DNA of 54,203 nucleotides, from positions 1 through 54,203 of the forward strand of contig CATBDC010000023.1 in NCBI GenBank assembly GCA_949502235.1. The letters run 5' to 3'. The DNA comes from an uncultured Lachnospiraceae bacterium. GTDB taxonomy: Bacteria > Bacillota > Clostridia > Lachnospirales > Lachnospiraceae. Numbering within the stretch: the first letter of the stretch is position 1; each line of letters begins with the position of its first letter. Position numbers and translations under genes: made by a program. Below, piece after piece: positions 8,826 to 18,882 of this stretch. Below the pieces are notes generated by a model. The model searched no databases and had not been told where the DNA came from. It saw only the letters and a list, made by a program, of their open reading frames with translations.

Positions 8826-9998
8826 ATGCTGAGAACAGAAGTAAAAAAGCATCTGCAGAGGGATATCATACCATTCTGGCAGAGCATGAAAGACAGGGAA
8901 TACGGAGGATTCTATGGTTACCTGGGATATGACCTTAAGCTTGATAAAGAGGCGGTAAAGGGATGTATCTTAAACAGCAGGATTCTCTGGTTTTTCTCTA
9001 ATGCGTATCTGATGCTGGGAGAAAGGGAACTCCTTGAGAGTGCCGGGCATGCGTTTTGTTTCCTGAAGGAGCATTGCCTGGACAGGGAATACGGCGGCGT
9101 ATACTGGTCGCTTACATACAAGGGGGAACCGGAGGATACCACAAAGCATACCTATAACCAGGCATTTGCAATCTATGCTCTGTCATCTTACTATGATGCG
9201 TCAAAGGATGAAGAAGCAATTGAAATTGCACGGGAATTGTACCGTCTTGTAGAAGAGAAGTGTACGGATGAGTATGGGTACATGGAAGCTTTTGAAAGAG
9301 ATTTCCGACCGGCAAAAAATGACAAGCTTTCTGAAAATGGTGTAATGGCTGAAAAGACAATGAATACGCTGCTGCATGTATTTGAAGCATACACGGAACT
9401 CTACCGTGTAACAGGCGAAGAATGCGTGGCAGACAGGCTGCGGTATATGCTGGATCTGGCTGCAGATAAGGTTTATAACCGGAGGCTTGGCCGGCAGGAG
9501 GTCTTTTTTGACAAAGAGTGGAATACGCTAATCGATCTCTATTCCTACGGACACGACATAGAGGCTTCATGGCTGATCGACCGGGGACTTAAGATTCTAA
9601 ATGACAGATCCTATACAGAGAAGCTTGGCCTGATTACAAGGACAATAACAGAAAATGTTTATAACAGGGCATATATAGATCATTCGGTGGTAAATGAGGC
9701 AGAGAATGGAGTTGTGGATACGACCCGCGTCTGGTGGGTACAGGCAGAGGCAGTGGTAGGATTCTTAAACGGATATCAGAAGCTGCCGCAGGAAAAAAAG
9801 TATCTTAAGGCGGCAGAGGACATCTGGCAGTACATCACAGAGCGGCTGATAGATAAAAGGCAGGGGTCAGAGTGGTTCTTGGCAGTGGACAAAGAAGGGA
9901 ATCCGGCAGAGAAGCCAATCGTAGAACCATGGAAGTGTCCGTACCACAACGGAAGAATGTGTTTTGAGGTAATGAGGAGGCTAAAAGATGCTTCATAG
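8826..9998 (+). CDS. Cellobiose/mannobiose 2-epimerase (AGE family)
   Basis: A 390-residue (alpha/alpha)6-barrel epimerase that converts the reducing-end sugar of beta-1,4 disaccharides, turning mannobiose into mannosyl-glucose, the substrate of the next enzyme. With ATG 8826 (after GGAGGA) the numbering matches the catalytic set I recall for the Ruminococcus albus cellobiose 2-epimerase: Arg52, His184, His243, Glu246, Trp249, Trp304, Glu308 and His374 are all present. This supports both start and function. The gene overlaps the following phosphorylase by 11 bases, so epimerisation and phosphorolysis are coupled. Confidence 0.92.
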   Translation: MLRTEVKKHLQRDIIPFWQSMKDREYGGFYGYLGYDLKLDKEAVKGCILNSRILWFFSNAYLMLGERELLESAGHAFCFLKEHCLDREYGGVYWSLTYKGEPEDTTKHTYNQAFAIYALSSYYDASKDEEAIEIARELYRLVEEKCTDEYGYMEAFERDFRPAKNDKLSENGVMAEKTMNTLLHVFEAYTELYRVTGEECVADRLRYMLDLAADKVYNRRLGRQEVFFDKEWNTLIDLYSYGHDIEASWLIDRGLKILNDRSYTEKLGLITRTITENVYNRAYIDHSVVNEAENGVVDTTRVWWVQAEAVVGFLNGYQKLPQEKKYLKAAEDIWQYITERLIDKRQGSEWFLAVDKEGNPAEKPIVEPWKCPYHNGRMCFEVMRRLKDAS

Positions 9999-11157
9999 AC
10001 AGTATTATGTGGAACAGGCAAAGGTGGACGGTCTGATTGCAAGGAAAAATCAGAAAAGCAGCTTTTATAACGGAATATACGACCGATATCAGTATCCGGT
10101 GCTGACAAGAGAATTTGCGCCGGTATATTGGAGATATGACCTTGACGATGAGACGAACCCATATTTTATGGAGCGGCTGGGAATCAATGCGGTGATGAAC
10201 TCCGGTGCTATCTACCTGAATGGGAAATATTATCTGGTGGTACGCGTGGAAGGAAACGACCGGAAATCCTTTTTTGCGGTAGCGGAGAGTAATACAGGGA
10301 TTGACGGTTTCCATTTCTGGGATTATCCGGTCGATTTGCCGGATACCTGTCCGGAGGAAACGAATGTATATGACATGCGGCTTACACAGCATGAGGACGG
10401 CTGGATCTATGGATTGTTCTGTTCAGAGAGCAAGGATAAAGAGAATGCGGATCTGTCTGCGGCAGTAGCAAAGGCAGGAATTGTCAGGACAAAAGATTTG
10501 AAAAACTGGGAACGTCTGGACAACTTACAGACATTAAAATCTCCCCAGCAGAGGAATGTTGCGCTTCACCCGGAATTCGTTGACGGGAAATATGCCTTCT
10601 ACACAAGGCCGATGGATGGATTTATCGAGACCGGAAGCGGCGGAGGGATAGGATTTGGACTGTGCGGGGATATCCGCCATGCGGTGATTGATGAAGAGCA
10701 GATTATCAGCAGACGTATTTACCATACCCTTACAGAGTCCAAGAACGGAGCCGGTGCGCCGCCGATCAGGGGGAAAAAGTGCTGGATCCATATTGCCCAC
10801 GGCGTTCGCAATACAGCGGCGGGACTGCGTTATGTACTGTATGTGTTTGGAACGGATCTGAAGGACCCATCCAGAGTGCTTGCCGAACCTTCAGGGGTAT
10901 TCCTGGTTCCTTTAGGAAATGAAAGAATTGGAGATGTATCTAATGTAGTATTCACCAATGGGGCGATTGCAAAGGAAAATGGGGATGTCTATATCTACTA
11001 TGCATCCTGCGATACCAGAATGCATGTAGCGACAACGACTATTGACAGATTGGAAAATTATCTGTTTGCAACGCCGAAAGATCCGCTGCGGTCAGCAGAC
11101 TGCGTAAGGCAGAGATGTGAGTTGATTGGACGGAATCTGGAAATCTTGAATCAATAA
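9988..11157 (+). CDS. GH130 4-O-beta-mannosyl-glucose phosphorylase
   Basis: A 389-residue GH130 enzyme of the subfamily-1 type. It splits 4-O-beta-D-mannosyl-D-glucose with phosphate into mannose-1-phosphate and glucose. Asp129 in NVYDMRL is at the position expected for the catalytic acid, and the length is that of characterised mannosyl-glucose phosphorylases (about 390). It starts inside the end of the epimerase gene. No signal peptide is present. With the epimerase it completes the cytoplasmic mannobiose route. It differs clearly from the other GH130 protein in this operon. Confidence 0.9.
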   Translation: MLHRQYYVEQAKVDGLIARKNQKSSFYNGIYDRYQYPVLTREFAPVYWRYDLDDETNPYFMERLGINAVMNSGAIYLNGKYYLVVRVEGNDRKSFFAVAESNTGIDGFHFWDYPVDLPDTCPEETNVYDMRLTQHEDGWIYGLFCSESKDKENADLSAAVAKAGIVRTKDLKNWERLDNLQTLKSPQQRNVALHPEFVDGKYAFYTRPMDGFIETGSGGGIGFGLCGDIRHAVIDEEQIISRRIYHTLTESKNGAGAPPIRGKKCWIHIAHGVRNTAAGLRYVLYVFGTDLKDPSRVLAEPSGVFLVPLGNERIGDVSNVVFTNGAIAKENGDVYIYYASCDTRMHVATTTIDRLENYLFATPKDPLRSADCVRQRCELIGRNLEILNQ

Positions 11158-11230
11158 GGTTAATTCTGCCTGTGTGAGTTTCGGTCATACAGGCAGATGT
11201 AGAAGAATCAGAGGAGGGGCAGATTCTGGG

Positions 11231-11902
11231 ATGAAAAAGTATTTAAGGGATATAAAAGAAAAGACATCCTCCATGACAAGGAAAGAGGCGTGTTCTTACG
11301 TATTCACTTATTATTGGTACCATATGCTGATTTTCGTTTTTGCCATTGCTCTGATCCTTTTATTTGCGCTGCATTACGGGGGTGGAAATAAAAAACCGCT
11401 GTTTACCTGCATGATTGTAAACCAGAAAATGGATGGCGAGAGGGATTTGAGAATACGGGATGATTTTGCCGGGATGGCAGCCATTCCTAAAGAACGGATT
11501 ATTATTGATTCTGATTATAATTTCTCTTATGACCAGTTTCAGATAGAGGGAACCAATGAAAGTTCTTATGAAAAATTTTTCTTTCAATGGCGCAACCGGG
11601 AGATTGACGCGGTCATCCTGTCGGAGAGCTTCTACAGGCATTGCAGGGAAATGGGAGGGAACTTTCGGATATTAGAAGACGGGATAACGGAGGATCCAGA
11701 AAATGGTCTGCAGGTTTATATGGATGAGGGGGAGTGCAGGGCGCTGATGCTTGGAACAGATACGTTTACAGAAAAGGTCACTGGAAAAGAGGATGAAAAG
11801 CTGCTGCTTGCATTTCCGGAGTCCGGGGAAAATCTGGATGAGAGCCGGCTGTTTCTTAGATATGTATGTGAAAAAATGAAAAGTGGGAGGTATGAATTTT
11901 GA
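11231..11902 (+). CDS. Hypothetical single-pass membrane protein
   Basis: A protein of 223 residues with one hydrophobic span at about residues 31-48 (LIFVFAIALILLFALHY) and a long, probably extracellular, C-terminal domain containing repeated acidic and aromatic residues. I do not recognise the family. Its stop overlaps the start of a YesL-type protein, and this position inside the mannan operon suggests that the two work together in the membrane. ATG 11231 is preferred over an upstream in-frame start because GGAGGGGC lies at 11213-11220. Confidence 0.6.
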   Translation: MKKYLRDIKEKTSSMTRKEACSYVFTYYWYHMLIFVFAIALILLFALHYGGGNKKPLFTCMIVNQKMDGERDLRIRDDFAGMAAIPKERIIIDSDYNFSYDQFQIEGTNESSYEKFFFQWRNREIDAVILSESFYRHCREMGGNFRILEDGITEDPENGLQVYMDEGECRALMLGTDTFTEKVTGKEDEKLLLAFPESGENLDESRLFLRYVCEKMKSGRYEF

Positions 11903-12510
11903 AGAAATTATCAATTGAACATCCATTTTTTGAGTTTATGGGAGGGCTTGGCGACTGGATGATCCTGAATGTCCTGTTCGTGGTTACGTCTCTGCCGATT
12001 GTCACGATTGGCACATCGCTTACGGCTATGTATAAGGTTTCTCTGAGGCGTATCAGGAAGGAGAGCCGGTATGCGGCAAGAGAATATATGCAGGCATTTC
12101 GTGAAGAATGGAAAGAGAGTATAAAGCTGTGGATGATTTTTTTGTGTACAGGCGGCATTTTGTTATTTGATATCCTATATGGGAAGAACCTTCCGGGGGT
12201 ATTCAATATTGCAATTGGATGTCTTGTGGTTCTGTGGATATTTGTATTTACTTATGCATTCCCTCTGCAGGCAAGATTTAGAAACAGCATAAAAAATACG
12301 CTTGTCAATGCATTGTACCTTGCTTTTCGCAATCTCCCGGTTACGATGATTATGGCGGCGCTTAACAGTATACCGGTTCTGTGTATTGCATTGGGCGCAT
12401 TTGTGGTAATGGCGGCAATGCCTGTCTTCTGTATCATAGGATTTGCGTTGATCGTCTGGATCAACTGCCTTTTTCTGACGGTTATTTTTGACAGATTTGC
12501 CCGTGCTTAA
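11899..12510 (+). CDS. YesL-family (DUF624) membrane protein
   Basis: A 203-residue protein with five or six hydrophobic spans. It opens with the YesL pattern: a conserved helix followed by a span ending LPIVTIGTSLTAMYK. YesL proteins occur in sugar-utilisation operons of Firmicutes, often beside CUT1 transporters, and their function is unknown. The start is a TTG at 11899 overlapping the previous stop; GGGAGG eight bases upstream supports it. Coupling to the single-pass protein before it points to a shared role. Confidence 0.8.
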   Translation: MKKLSIEHPFFEFMGGLGDWMILNVLFVVTSLPIVTIGTSLTAMYKVSLRRIRKESRYAAREYMQAFREEWKESIKLWMIFLCTGGILLFDILYGKNLPGVFNIAIGCLVVLWIFVFTYAFPLQARFRNSIKNTLVNALYLAFRNLPVTMIMAALNSIPVLCIALGAFVVMAAMPVFCIIGFALIVWINCLFLTVIFDRFARA

Positions 12511-12556
12511 AGGTGTTTATTACTGCGGGGTATTTGAATTGTGAAAGGAGAAGATT

Positions 12557-13603
12557 ATGCGGGTCAGGATGAATGATGAGAGGTTATCTTACAGCGGAAG
12601 AATTGACTGGAGCGAAGAGGAGTGTCCGGTTTTTATCTATCCGTGTACATGGGTGAGCCTGCGTTTTACAGGAAACCGGCTGAAGCTCTATGTAGAGAAT
12701 CATCGGGCGTATTGGGATAATTACCTGGGATGTTTCCTTGATGGGAAACAGATGTCTTTGATGCTTCCGGAAGAAGGAAGAGGAGTTCTGGAAATTCCGG
12801 TTGAATATGCAGAGAGACAGGAGCACGAGGCGCTTATATTTAAAAGACAGGATGCCTGCCATGAGGTAAAGCTTCTTGGGATAGAGCTTGCAGACGGAGC
12901 AAAAGTCCTTGAACCAACGGAGAAACCGGACAGGAGAATCGAAGTGTACGGAGATTCCGTATCTGCCGGAGAGGTGGCAGAAGCCGTGGATTATATCGGG
13001 TGTGAGGACCCGGAACATAACGGGGAATATTCTAATAGCTGGTATTCCTATGCATGGATGACGGCAAGGAGGTTAAACGCCCAGATTCATGATATTGCCC
13101 AGGGCGGCATTGCGCTTATGGACGGTACGGGGTGGTTTCATGCTCCGGATTACATAGGGATGGAAACGGCATGGGATAAGATCCGCTATGCTCCGGAGTT
13201 TGGCAGGGTATTGGATTGGGATTTCCAGGAATATATCCCTCAGCTTGTGATCGTAGCATTCGGGCAGAATGACAGCAATCCGAAAGATTATATGAAAGAG
13301 GATTTTCACGGGGAAAAGTCAGAGCAGTGGAGGCAGCATTATAAAGATTTTCTAAGGAAGATTAGAAAAACCTATCCATCGGCACATATTGTGTGCTGTA
13401 CAACACTGCTACACCATGATAAGGCATGGGACGAGGCGATCAGACAGGCGGTGGAAGAATTAAAAGATGAAAGGATCACGCAGTATTTGTTCAGGCGGAA
13501 CGGAGAAGGAACCCCGGGACATCTGCGGATAGCAGAAGCCAAAGAGATGGCGGATGAACTTTCAGTGTATATTGAAAATCTGAATATAGAAGGATGGAAA
13601 TAA
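12557..13603 (+). CDS. CE2-type acetyl esterase
   Basis: A 348-residue carbohydrate esterase of family CE2. An N-terminal beta-sandwich (residues 1-120) precedes an SGNH hydrolase domain. Ser134 lies in VYGDSVSAGE, Asn238 in GQND, and His322 in GTPGHLRIA; these fit the family's nucleophile, oxyanion residue and catalytic histidine. Family members remove O-acetyl groups from mannan or xylan oligosaccharides. No signal peptide, so it acts on imported sugar before the phosphorylases. AAGGAG precedes the ATG. In the Roseburia mannan locus a CE2 enzyme works with a CE17 enzyme, as found next here. Confidence 0.87.
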   Translation: MRVRMNDERLSYSGRIDWSEEECPVFIYPCTWVSLRFTGNRLKLYVENHRAYWDNYLGCFLDGKQMSLMLPEEGRGVLEIPVEYAERQEHEALIFKRQDACHEVKLLGIELADGAKVLEPTEKPDRRIEVYGDSVSAGEVAEAVDYIGCEDPEHNGEYSNSWYSYAWMTARRLNAQIHDIAQGGIALMDGTGWFHAPDYIGMETAWDKIRYAPEFGRVLDWDFQEYIPQLVIVAFGQNDSNPKDYMKEDFHGEKSEQWRQHYKDFLRKIRKTYPSAHIVCCTTLLHHDKAWDEAIRQAVEELKDERITQYLFRRNGEGTPGHLRIAEAKEMADELSVYIENLNIEGWK

Positions 13604-13605
13604 GT

Positions 13606-14685
13606 ATGGGACAGATTGATTTGACAAGGTTAAAACAATGTATGTGCAGAGCCGAGAAAGGAGAAAGACTGACAATCGGATTTTTTGGAGGCTCCATCAC
13701 ACAGGGATGTATGGCGACAGAACAAGAGAAGGCATATTCATACCGTGTATTTCAATGGTGGAAGGATGCGTTTCCGCAGGCAGAATTTTCTTATGTAAAT
13801 GGAGGGATTGGAGGGACCACATCCCACTTTGGAGTTTCCAGAATATGGCAGGATCTGCTGATGTATCAGCCGGATGTAGTTGTAGTGGATTTCAGCGTTA
13901 ATGACAAGGAGGGGCATGAGGTGTTCTTCCAGGAAACTTTTGAGGGTGTGATACGAAAGCTTCTGTGCTGTCAGTCCAAACCAGCAGTATTGATTTTAAA
14001 TAATGTGTATTATGATTCGGGAACCAATGTCCAGGAATGCCATAATGAGGTGGGAGACTGGTATCATATTCCCCATGTCAGTATGAAGGATACGCTGTAC
14101 CGGAGGATGAGGAAAGGTGTATATCAGGAGGAACTGACGGAGGACGGGCTGCACCCTAATGATAAAGGACATGAGCTGGTGGCCGGTGAGATTATCTCAT
14201 TTCTTTCTGAAGTAAAGGCGGGAATGCATGAGAGGGAAAAGGAAAGCCGGTTTCCAGAGCCGATGACGGCTAATGCATATGAACATGCCAGAAGGATTAC
14301 TGTGAGGGAAGTCTTGCCAAAGCTTTCCGGATTCCATATTGATACGGAGGAGAAAACAGGACATCTGGATATTTTTAAAAACGGATGGATAGGCAGCAGG
14401 CCGGACGACAGGATTTCCTTTGAGGTAGAAGCATCCTGTATCGGTGTACAGTTCCGGCAGACGATTGCAAGGCCGGCGCTGCGGGCGAGGCTGATACTGG
14501 ATGGAGATGAAGGGCGCGCCCGGATACTGGACGGGAATTTTGAAGCGGACTGGGGAGATTCTGCACAGCTGATTCCCATCCTCCATCACGGGGAGAGAAA
14601 AAAACACCGCATTGAGATCGAGATTCTTGACGATCATATGGAGGATGCCGCGCCATTTTATCTGATGTCGCTGATCCTTGCATAA
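13606..14685 (+). CDS. CE17-type acetyl-mannan esterase with C-terminal carbohydrate-binding domain
   Basis: A 359-residue SGNH-fold esterase. Block I is GFFGGSIT with Ser30, block II is GGIGGTTS, block III is VNDKEGHE (Asn99), and block V is DGLHPNDKGH (Asp180, His183). Residues from about 230 to the end form a separate beta-rich domain like the CBM35 module of CE17 enzymes. CE17 removes 2-O-acetyl groups from mannose in oligosaccharides, complementing CE2. An in-frame ATG at 13594 exists, but the AGAAGG ribosome site lies one base before it and suits ATG 13606 better. No signal peptide. Confidence 0.83.
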   Translation: MGQIDLTRLKQCMCRAEKGERLTIGFFGGSITQGCMATEQEKAYSYRVFQWWKDAFPQAEFSYVNGGIGGTTSHFGVSRIWQDLLMYQPDVVVVDFSVNDKEGHEVFFQETFEGVIRKLLCCQSKPAVLILNNVYYDSGTNVQECHNEVGDWYHIPHVSMKDTLYRRMRKGVYQEELTEDGLHPNDKGHELVAGEIISFLSEVKAGMHEREKESRFPEPMTANAYEHARRITVREVLPKLSGFHIDTEEKTGHLDIFKNGWIGSRPDDRISFEVEASCIGVQFRQTIARPALRARLILDGDEGRARILDGNFEADWGDSAQLIPILHHGERKKHRIEIEILDDHMEDAAPFYLMSLILA

Positions 14686-14772
14686 TAGAGGAGCGTTGGA
14701 GAAGGACTGGGTAAACAAAAGATGTAAATCCTATAGTTAAGAACATGAATTAGGAAGAGGAGGATTTTAGAA

Positions 14773-16497
14773 ATGAAAGCAAGGGAAACCTATGAATTCT
14801 GGCTTACAGATTCTTATTTTGATGAAATGACAAAGAAAGAGCTGCGGGGGATCGCAGAAGATGACAAGGAGATAGAGGAACGGTTTTACAGGGATCTGGA
14901 GTTTGGAACCGGGGGGCTTCGGGGTATTATCGGAGCGGGTACAAACCGGATGAATATCTATACGGTCCGCAAGGCAACCCAGGGGCTGGCAAATTTTATT
15001 ATCAGAGGGCAGGCACAGGGAAAGGGTGTGGCGATTGCCTATGATTCCCGGAATATGTCTCCGGAATTTGCAGAGGAGGCAGCTCTTTGTCTTGCGGCAA
15101 ATGGAATCAGGGCATACATCTTCCCGTCTCTTCGTCCCACGCCAATGCTGTCGTTTGCGCTGAGAGAGCTTGGATGTACAGCGGGAATCGTAGTCACGGC
15201 CAGCCATAATCCGCCGGAGTACAATGGCTATAAGGTATATTGGGAAGATGGTGCCCAGATTACATTTCCTAAGGATAAGGAGATCATAGGGGAAGTTAAC
15301 GCGATTACAGATTATGCACAGGTGAGAATCACATCACGGGAGGAGGCAGAAAAAGCCGGACTGTATCAGGTGATTGGGGAAGAGATGGATGATAAGTACA
15401 TAGAAGCGCTGAAAAAACTGGTCATTCATCCAGAGATTATTAAGGAAGAGGCAGAGAATCTGAAGATTGTCTACACGCCACTTCATGGGACAGGGAATCT
15501 TCCGGTCAGAAGAGTGCTTCGCGAACTGGGATTTACCAATGTATATGTGGTAAAGGAGCAGGAATTGCCGGATGGTAATTTTCCAACTGTTTCTTATCCG
15601 AACCCGGAGGATAAGAATGCGTTTGCTCTGGCGCTTAGGCTGGCTAAGGAAGTGGATGCGGATATCGTATTGGCGACAGACCCGGACGCAGACCGTCTGG
15701 GCGTTTACGCGAAGGATACGAAGACAGGGGAATATGTAAGTTTTACAGGGAATATGTCTGGGATGCTGATTCTGGAATATCAGCTTGCGCAGAGAAAAGC
15801 TTTGGGAAAACTTCCGGAAAACGGCGCTGTTGTTACAACGATTGTATCCGGTAAGATGGCGGGTGAGATCACGAAAGATTACCAGGTAGAATTGATCGAA
15901 ACTCTGACAGGGTTTAAATATATTGGAGAGCAGATTAAATTTTTTGAGCAGAATCATACGTATATGTATTTATTCGGGTATGAGGAAAGCTATGGCTGCC
16001 TTGTAGGAACACATGCGAGAGATAAGGATGCAGTTGCAGCAGTAATGGCATTGTGCGAAGCGGCGGCATGGTGTAAGCACCAGGGTATTACCTTGTGCGG
16101 CCAGATGGAAAAGCTGTATCAAAAATATGGTTATTATAAAGAAGGGCTTTCTACCATTACGTTAAAAGGTCAGGAAGGCATCAGAAAGATAAGCAAAATG
16201 ATGGAAAGAATCCGCAGTGAAGTACCAGAACAGATTGGCGGCCTTAAGGTGCTCCAGTTCAGGGATTACCGAGAAGACATGTTGGTAGATTATAAGAATG
16301 GTACAAAGAGTAAGACAGGGCTTCCGGCATCGAATGTGCTGTATTTTGAACTGGAGGAAGGCGCATGGTGCTGCATCCGGCCGTCAGGAACAGAGCCAAA
16401 AATCAAGTTTTATATCGGAGTATGCGGCTCGGATGAAAATGATGCAGTTTGGAAGTTAGATAAAATAACACAGGCAGTATTACAATTGGTGGAATAG
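14773..16497 (+). CDS. Phosphoglucomutase/phosphomannomutase
   Basis: A 574-residue alpha-D-phosphohexomutase. Ser144 in VVTASHNPPEYNGYK is the phosphoserine. The metal loop is ATDPDADRLG (Asp303, 305, 307), the sugar loop is GYEESYG, and the phosphate-binding segment is RPSGTEPKIKFY near the end. In this operon it would convert the mannose-1-phosphate made by both GH130 phosphorylases to mannose-6-phosphate. GAGGAGG precedes the start. The preceding 87 bases hold no clear promoter. Confidence 0.93.
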   Translation: MKARETYEFWLTDSYFDEMTKKELRGIAEDDKEIEERFYRDLEFGTGGLRGIIGAGTNRMNIYTVRKATQGLANFIIRGQAQGKGVAIAYDSRNMSPEFAEEAALCLAANGIRAYIFPSLRPTPMLSFALRELGCTAGIVVTASHNPPEYNGYKVYWEDGAQITFPKDKEIIGEVNAITDYAQVRITSREEAEKAGLYQVIGEEMDDKYIEALKKLVIHPEIIKEEAENLKIVYTPLHGTGNLPVRRVLRELGFTNVYVVKEQELPDGNFPTVSYPNPEDKNAFALALRLAKEVDADIVLATDPDADRLGVYAKDTKTGEYVSFTGNMSGMLILEYQLAQRKALGKLPENGAVVTTIVSGKMAGEITKDYQVELIETLTGFKYIGEQIKFFEQNHTYMYLFGYEESYGCLVGTHARDKDAVAAVMALCEAAAWCKHQGITLCGQMEKLYQKYGYYKEGLSTITLKGQEGIRKISKMMERIRSEVPEQIGGLKVLQFRDYREDMLVDYKNGTKSKTGLPASNVLYFELEEGAWCCIRPSGTEPKIKFYIGVCGSDENDAVWKLDKITQAVLQLVE

Positions 16498-16507
16498 AGG
16501 GAGAACT

Positions 16508-17866
16508 ATGGCATTTGCAAAAGATTTTGTATGGGGTGCGGCGACAAGCGCCTATCAGATTGAAGGCGCTGTAAATACCGGCGGGAAAGGAAGACATATC
16601 TGGGATATTTATACGGATGAGCCGGGGCATGTTTTTGAAGGGCATACGGGCAAAACAGCGTGCGACCATTACCACAGGTTCCGTGAAGATGTAAAGCTTA
16701 TGAAAGAGATCGGGCTGAAAGGCTACCGGTTTTCGGTTGACTGGTCAAGAGTGCTTCCAGATGGATTCGGCTGTGTCAATGAGGAAGGGATTGCCTTTTA
16801 TAACTCCTTGATCGATGAACTTCTGGAATATGATATTGAACCTTATATTACGCTTTATCATTGGGAATTGCCTTATGAGATATATAAACGGGGCGGATGG
16901 ATGAATCCGCAGAGCGTAGAATGGTTCGGAGAGTATGCACGTCTTGCGGCCGAACGGTTCAGCGACCGTGTTACACACTTTTTTACGTTAAATGAGCCTC
17001 AGTGCTTTGTAGGACTTGGATTTCTGACAGGCGAGCATGCTCCGGGGTTAAAATCCCCTTTGTGCGATACCTTTGCAATGGCTCACAACGTATTGAAGGC
17101 GCATGGAAGGGCGGTGCAGAAGCTTCGCCAGTATGGGAAACAAGAAATTACGATTGGTTATGCGCCCACCTGCGGCATGTGTTATCCTGAGACAGATAAG
17201 CCTGAAGATATAAAAGCGGCAAGGCAGGCATTATTTGCCATGAATCAGGATGACAGGAATTGGACCTGGAATGTGTCGTGGTGGTCAGACCCGGTGCTTC
17301 TGGGGCATTATCCGGAGGAAGGACTGAGACGTTACGAGAAGTATCTTCCGAAAATCACGGAGGAGGATATGAAGCTGATCGCGGAGCCGATTGACGTATA
17401 CGGACAGAATATTTATAACGGAAGATGTGTCCGTATGGGGACGGATGGGAAACCGGAGGATGTAAGACGATGCGAGGGATTCCCAAAAACAGCCATTGAC
17501 TGGCCGGTAACCCCGGAGGCGCTGTACTGGGGGCCGAAATTCTTGTATGAGCGCTATCAGAAACCAATTTATATTACAGAAAACGGCCTTTCCTGTCATG
17601 ATGTGTTATCAATAGACGGTAAAGTACATGATCCGAACCGGATTGACTTCCTTGCGAGATATCTCCATGAGTTAAAACGTGCGGCAGGAGAGATTGATCT
17701 GCGTGGATATTTCCAATGGTCACTGATGGATAATTTTGAGTGGGCGAAAGGTTACTCCGAGCGTTTTGGGTTGATTTACGTAGATTTTAAGACGCAGGAA
17801 AGAATACTAAAGGATTCGGCATATTGGTACCGTAATATAATTCAAAATAATGGAGAAAAGCTATGA
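16508..17866 (+). CDS. GH1 family beta-glycosidase
   Basis: A 452-residue GH1 enzyme. The acid/base Glu163 is in TLNEPQ and the nucleophile Glu358 in YITENG. The opening FVWGAATSAYQIEG is typical, and the C-terminal WSLMDNFEWAKGYSERFGL completes the glucose-binding site. It is unlikely to be a 6-phospho-glycosidase because the transporter is an ABC importer. By analogy with the Roseburia locus it would remove glucose from glucomannan-derived oligosaccharides. It overlaps the next gene by four bases. Confidence 0.9.
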   Translation: MAFAKDFVWGAATSAYQIEGAVNTGGKGRHIWDIYTDEPGHVFEGHTGKTACDHYHRFREDVKLMKEIGLKGYRFSVDWSRVLPDGFGCVNEEGIAFYNSLIDELLEYDIEPYITLYHWELPYEIYKRGGWMNPQSVEWFGEYARLAAERFSDRVTHFFTLNEPQCFVGLGFLTGEHAPGLKSPLCDTFAMAHNVLKAHGRAVQKLRQYGKQEITIGYAPTCGMCYPETDKPEDIKAARQALFAMNQDDRNWTWNVSWWSDPVLLGHYPEEGLRRYEKYLPKITEEDMKLIAEPIDVYGQNIYNGRCVRMGTDGKPEDVRRCEGFPKTAIDWPVTPEALYWGPKFLYERYQKPIYITENGLSCHDVLSIDGKVHDPNRIDFLARYLHELKRAAGEIDLRGYFQWSLMDNFEWAKGYSERFGLIYVDFKTQERILKDSAYWYRNIIQNNGEKL

Positions 17867-18882
17867 GTATATTGAAATTAAAACCAAGCTGTAAGGATTA
17901 TATCTGGGGCGGCAGCAGGTTGAAAAAAGAATATGGAATAGGGTATGATGGGGAAGTGCTTGCCGAGGCATGGGAATTATCCTGTCACCCGGACGGGCCG
18001 TCTTATATTGTAAATAGCAGATATGCGGGGAAGACTTTGCAGCAGTATATAGATGAAGAGGGAAAAGAAGTCCTTGGAACACACTGCAGGAGATTCCGGG
18101 ATTTCCCGATCTTGACAAAGTTTATTGATGCGAAAGATAATCTGTCCATCCAGGTGCATCCGGATAACCGGTATGCTTTAAAAAATGAGGGGCAGTACGG
18201 AAAAACGGAAATGTGGTATGTCATGGATGCCGGCAAGGATGCATTTTTATATTATGGATTCAAAAAAGAAATCAGCAGGGAAGAATTTGCAAGGCGGATT
18301 CAGGAGGATACACTTCTTGAAGTGCTCAATGCGGTGCCGGTGCAAAAGGGAGATGTATTGTTTATCGAATCGGGAACGATCCATGCTATTGGAAAGAATA
18401 TCCTGATTGCGGAAATTCAGCAGAACTCGAATATCACATATCGCGTATATGACTATGGAAGGGTCGGAAAAGACGGAAAAAAAAGAGACCTGCACATAGA
18501 GAAGGCTCTTGCGGTTACAAACAGAATTCCGATCATTAAGGACAACAGCGGTTATCCCCATGTGGCAGACTGTGATTATTTTACCGTTGACAAATTGAAT
18601 CTGGATGGGAAAGTGATGCAAAAACTTACCGGAAAGGTTTCGGAAGAATCTTTTGCCAGTATTTTAATACTGGATGGAGAAGGAACCATCTCAAATCAGG
18701 GTGAGATTCTGAATTATAAGAAAGGGGACAGCTTCTTTCTTCCGGCCGGCAGCGGGAAATATACGATCAAAGGGACTTGCGATGCGCTGATTACCACGAT
18801 CCGGGCGAAAGCGGCGCAGGTGAGGATAGGAATTGATATCGGCGGGACGGATACTAAGATCGGTCTGATAGATGTTCATTAG
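17863..18882 (+). CDS. manA: Mannose-6-phosphate isomerase, truncated from a fusion with ROK kinase
   Basis: A class I isomerase of the short Firmicutes type. The expected zinc ligands are Gln97 and His99 (SIQVHP), Glu116 (KTEMWY) and His174 (GTIHAIG). The isomerase domain ends near residue 316, its normal length, and should work. The frame then runs on without a gap into the first 20 residues of a ROK kinase (RIGIDIGGTDTKIGL), where a TAG at 18880-18882 ends it. The same frame stays open to 19713 with the rest of the kinase. It converts mannose-6-phosphate to fructose-6-phosphate, the last step of the route encoded here. Confidence 0.9.
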   Translation: MSILKLKPSCKDYIWGGSRLKKEYGIGYDGEVLAEAWELSCHPDGPSYIVNSRYAGKTLQQYIDEEGKEVLGTHCRRFRDFPILTKFIDAKDNLSIQVHPDNRYALKNEGQYGKTEMWYVMDAGKDAFLYYGFKKEISREEFARRIQEDTLLEVLNAVPVQKGDVLFIESGTIHAIGKNILIAEIQQNSNITYRVYDYGRVGKDGKKRDLHIEKALAVTNRIPIIKDNSGYPHVADCDYFTVDKLNLDGKVMQKLTGKVSEESFASILILDGEGTISNQGEILNYKKGDSFFLPAGSGKYTIKGTCDALITTIRAKAAQVRIGIDIGGTDTKIGLIDVH

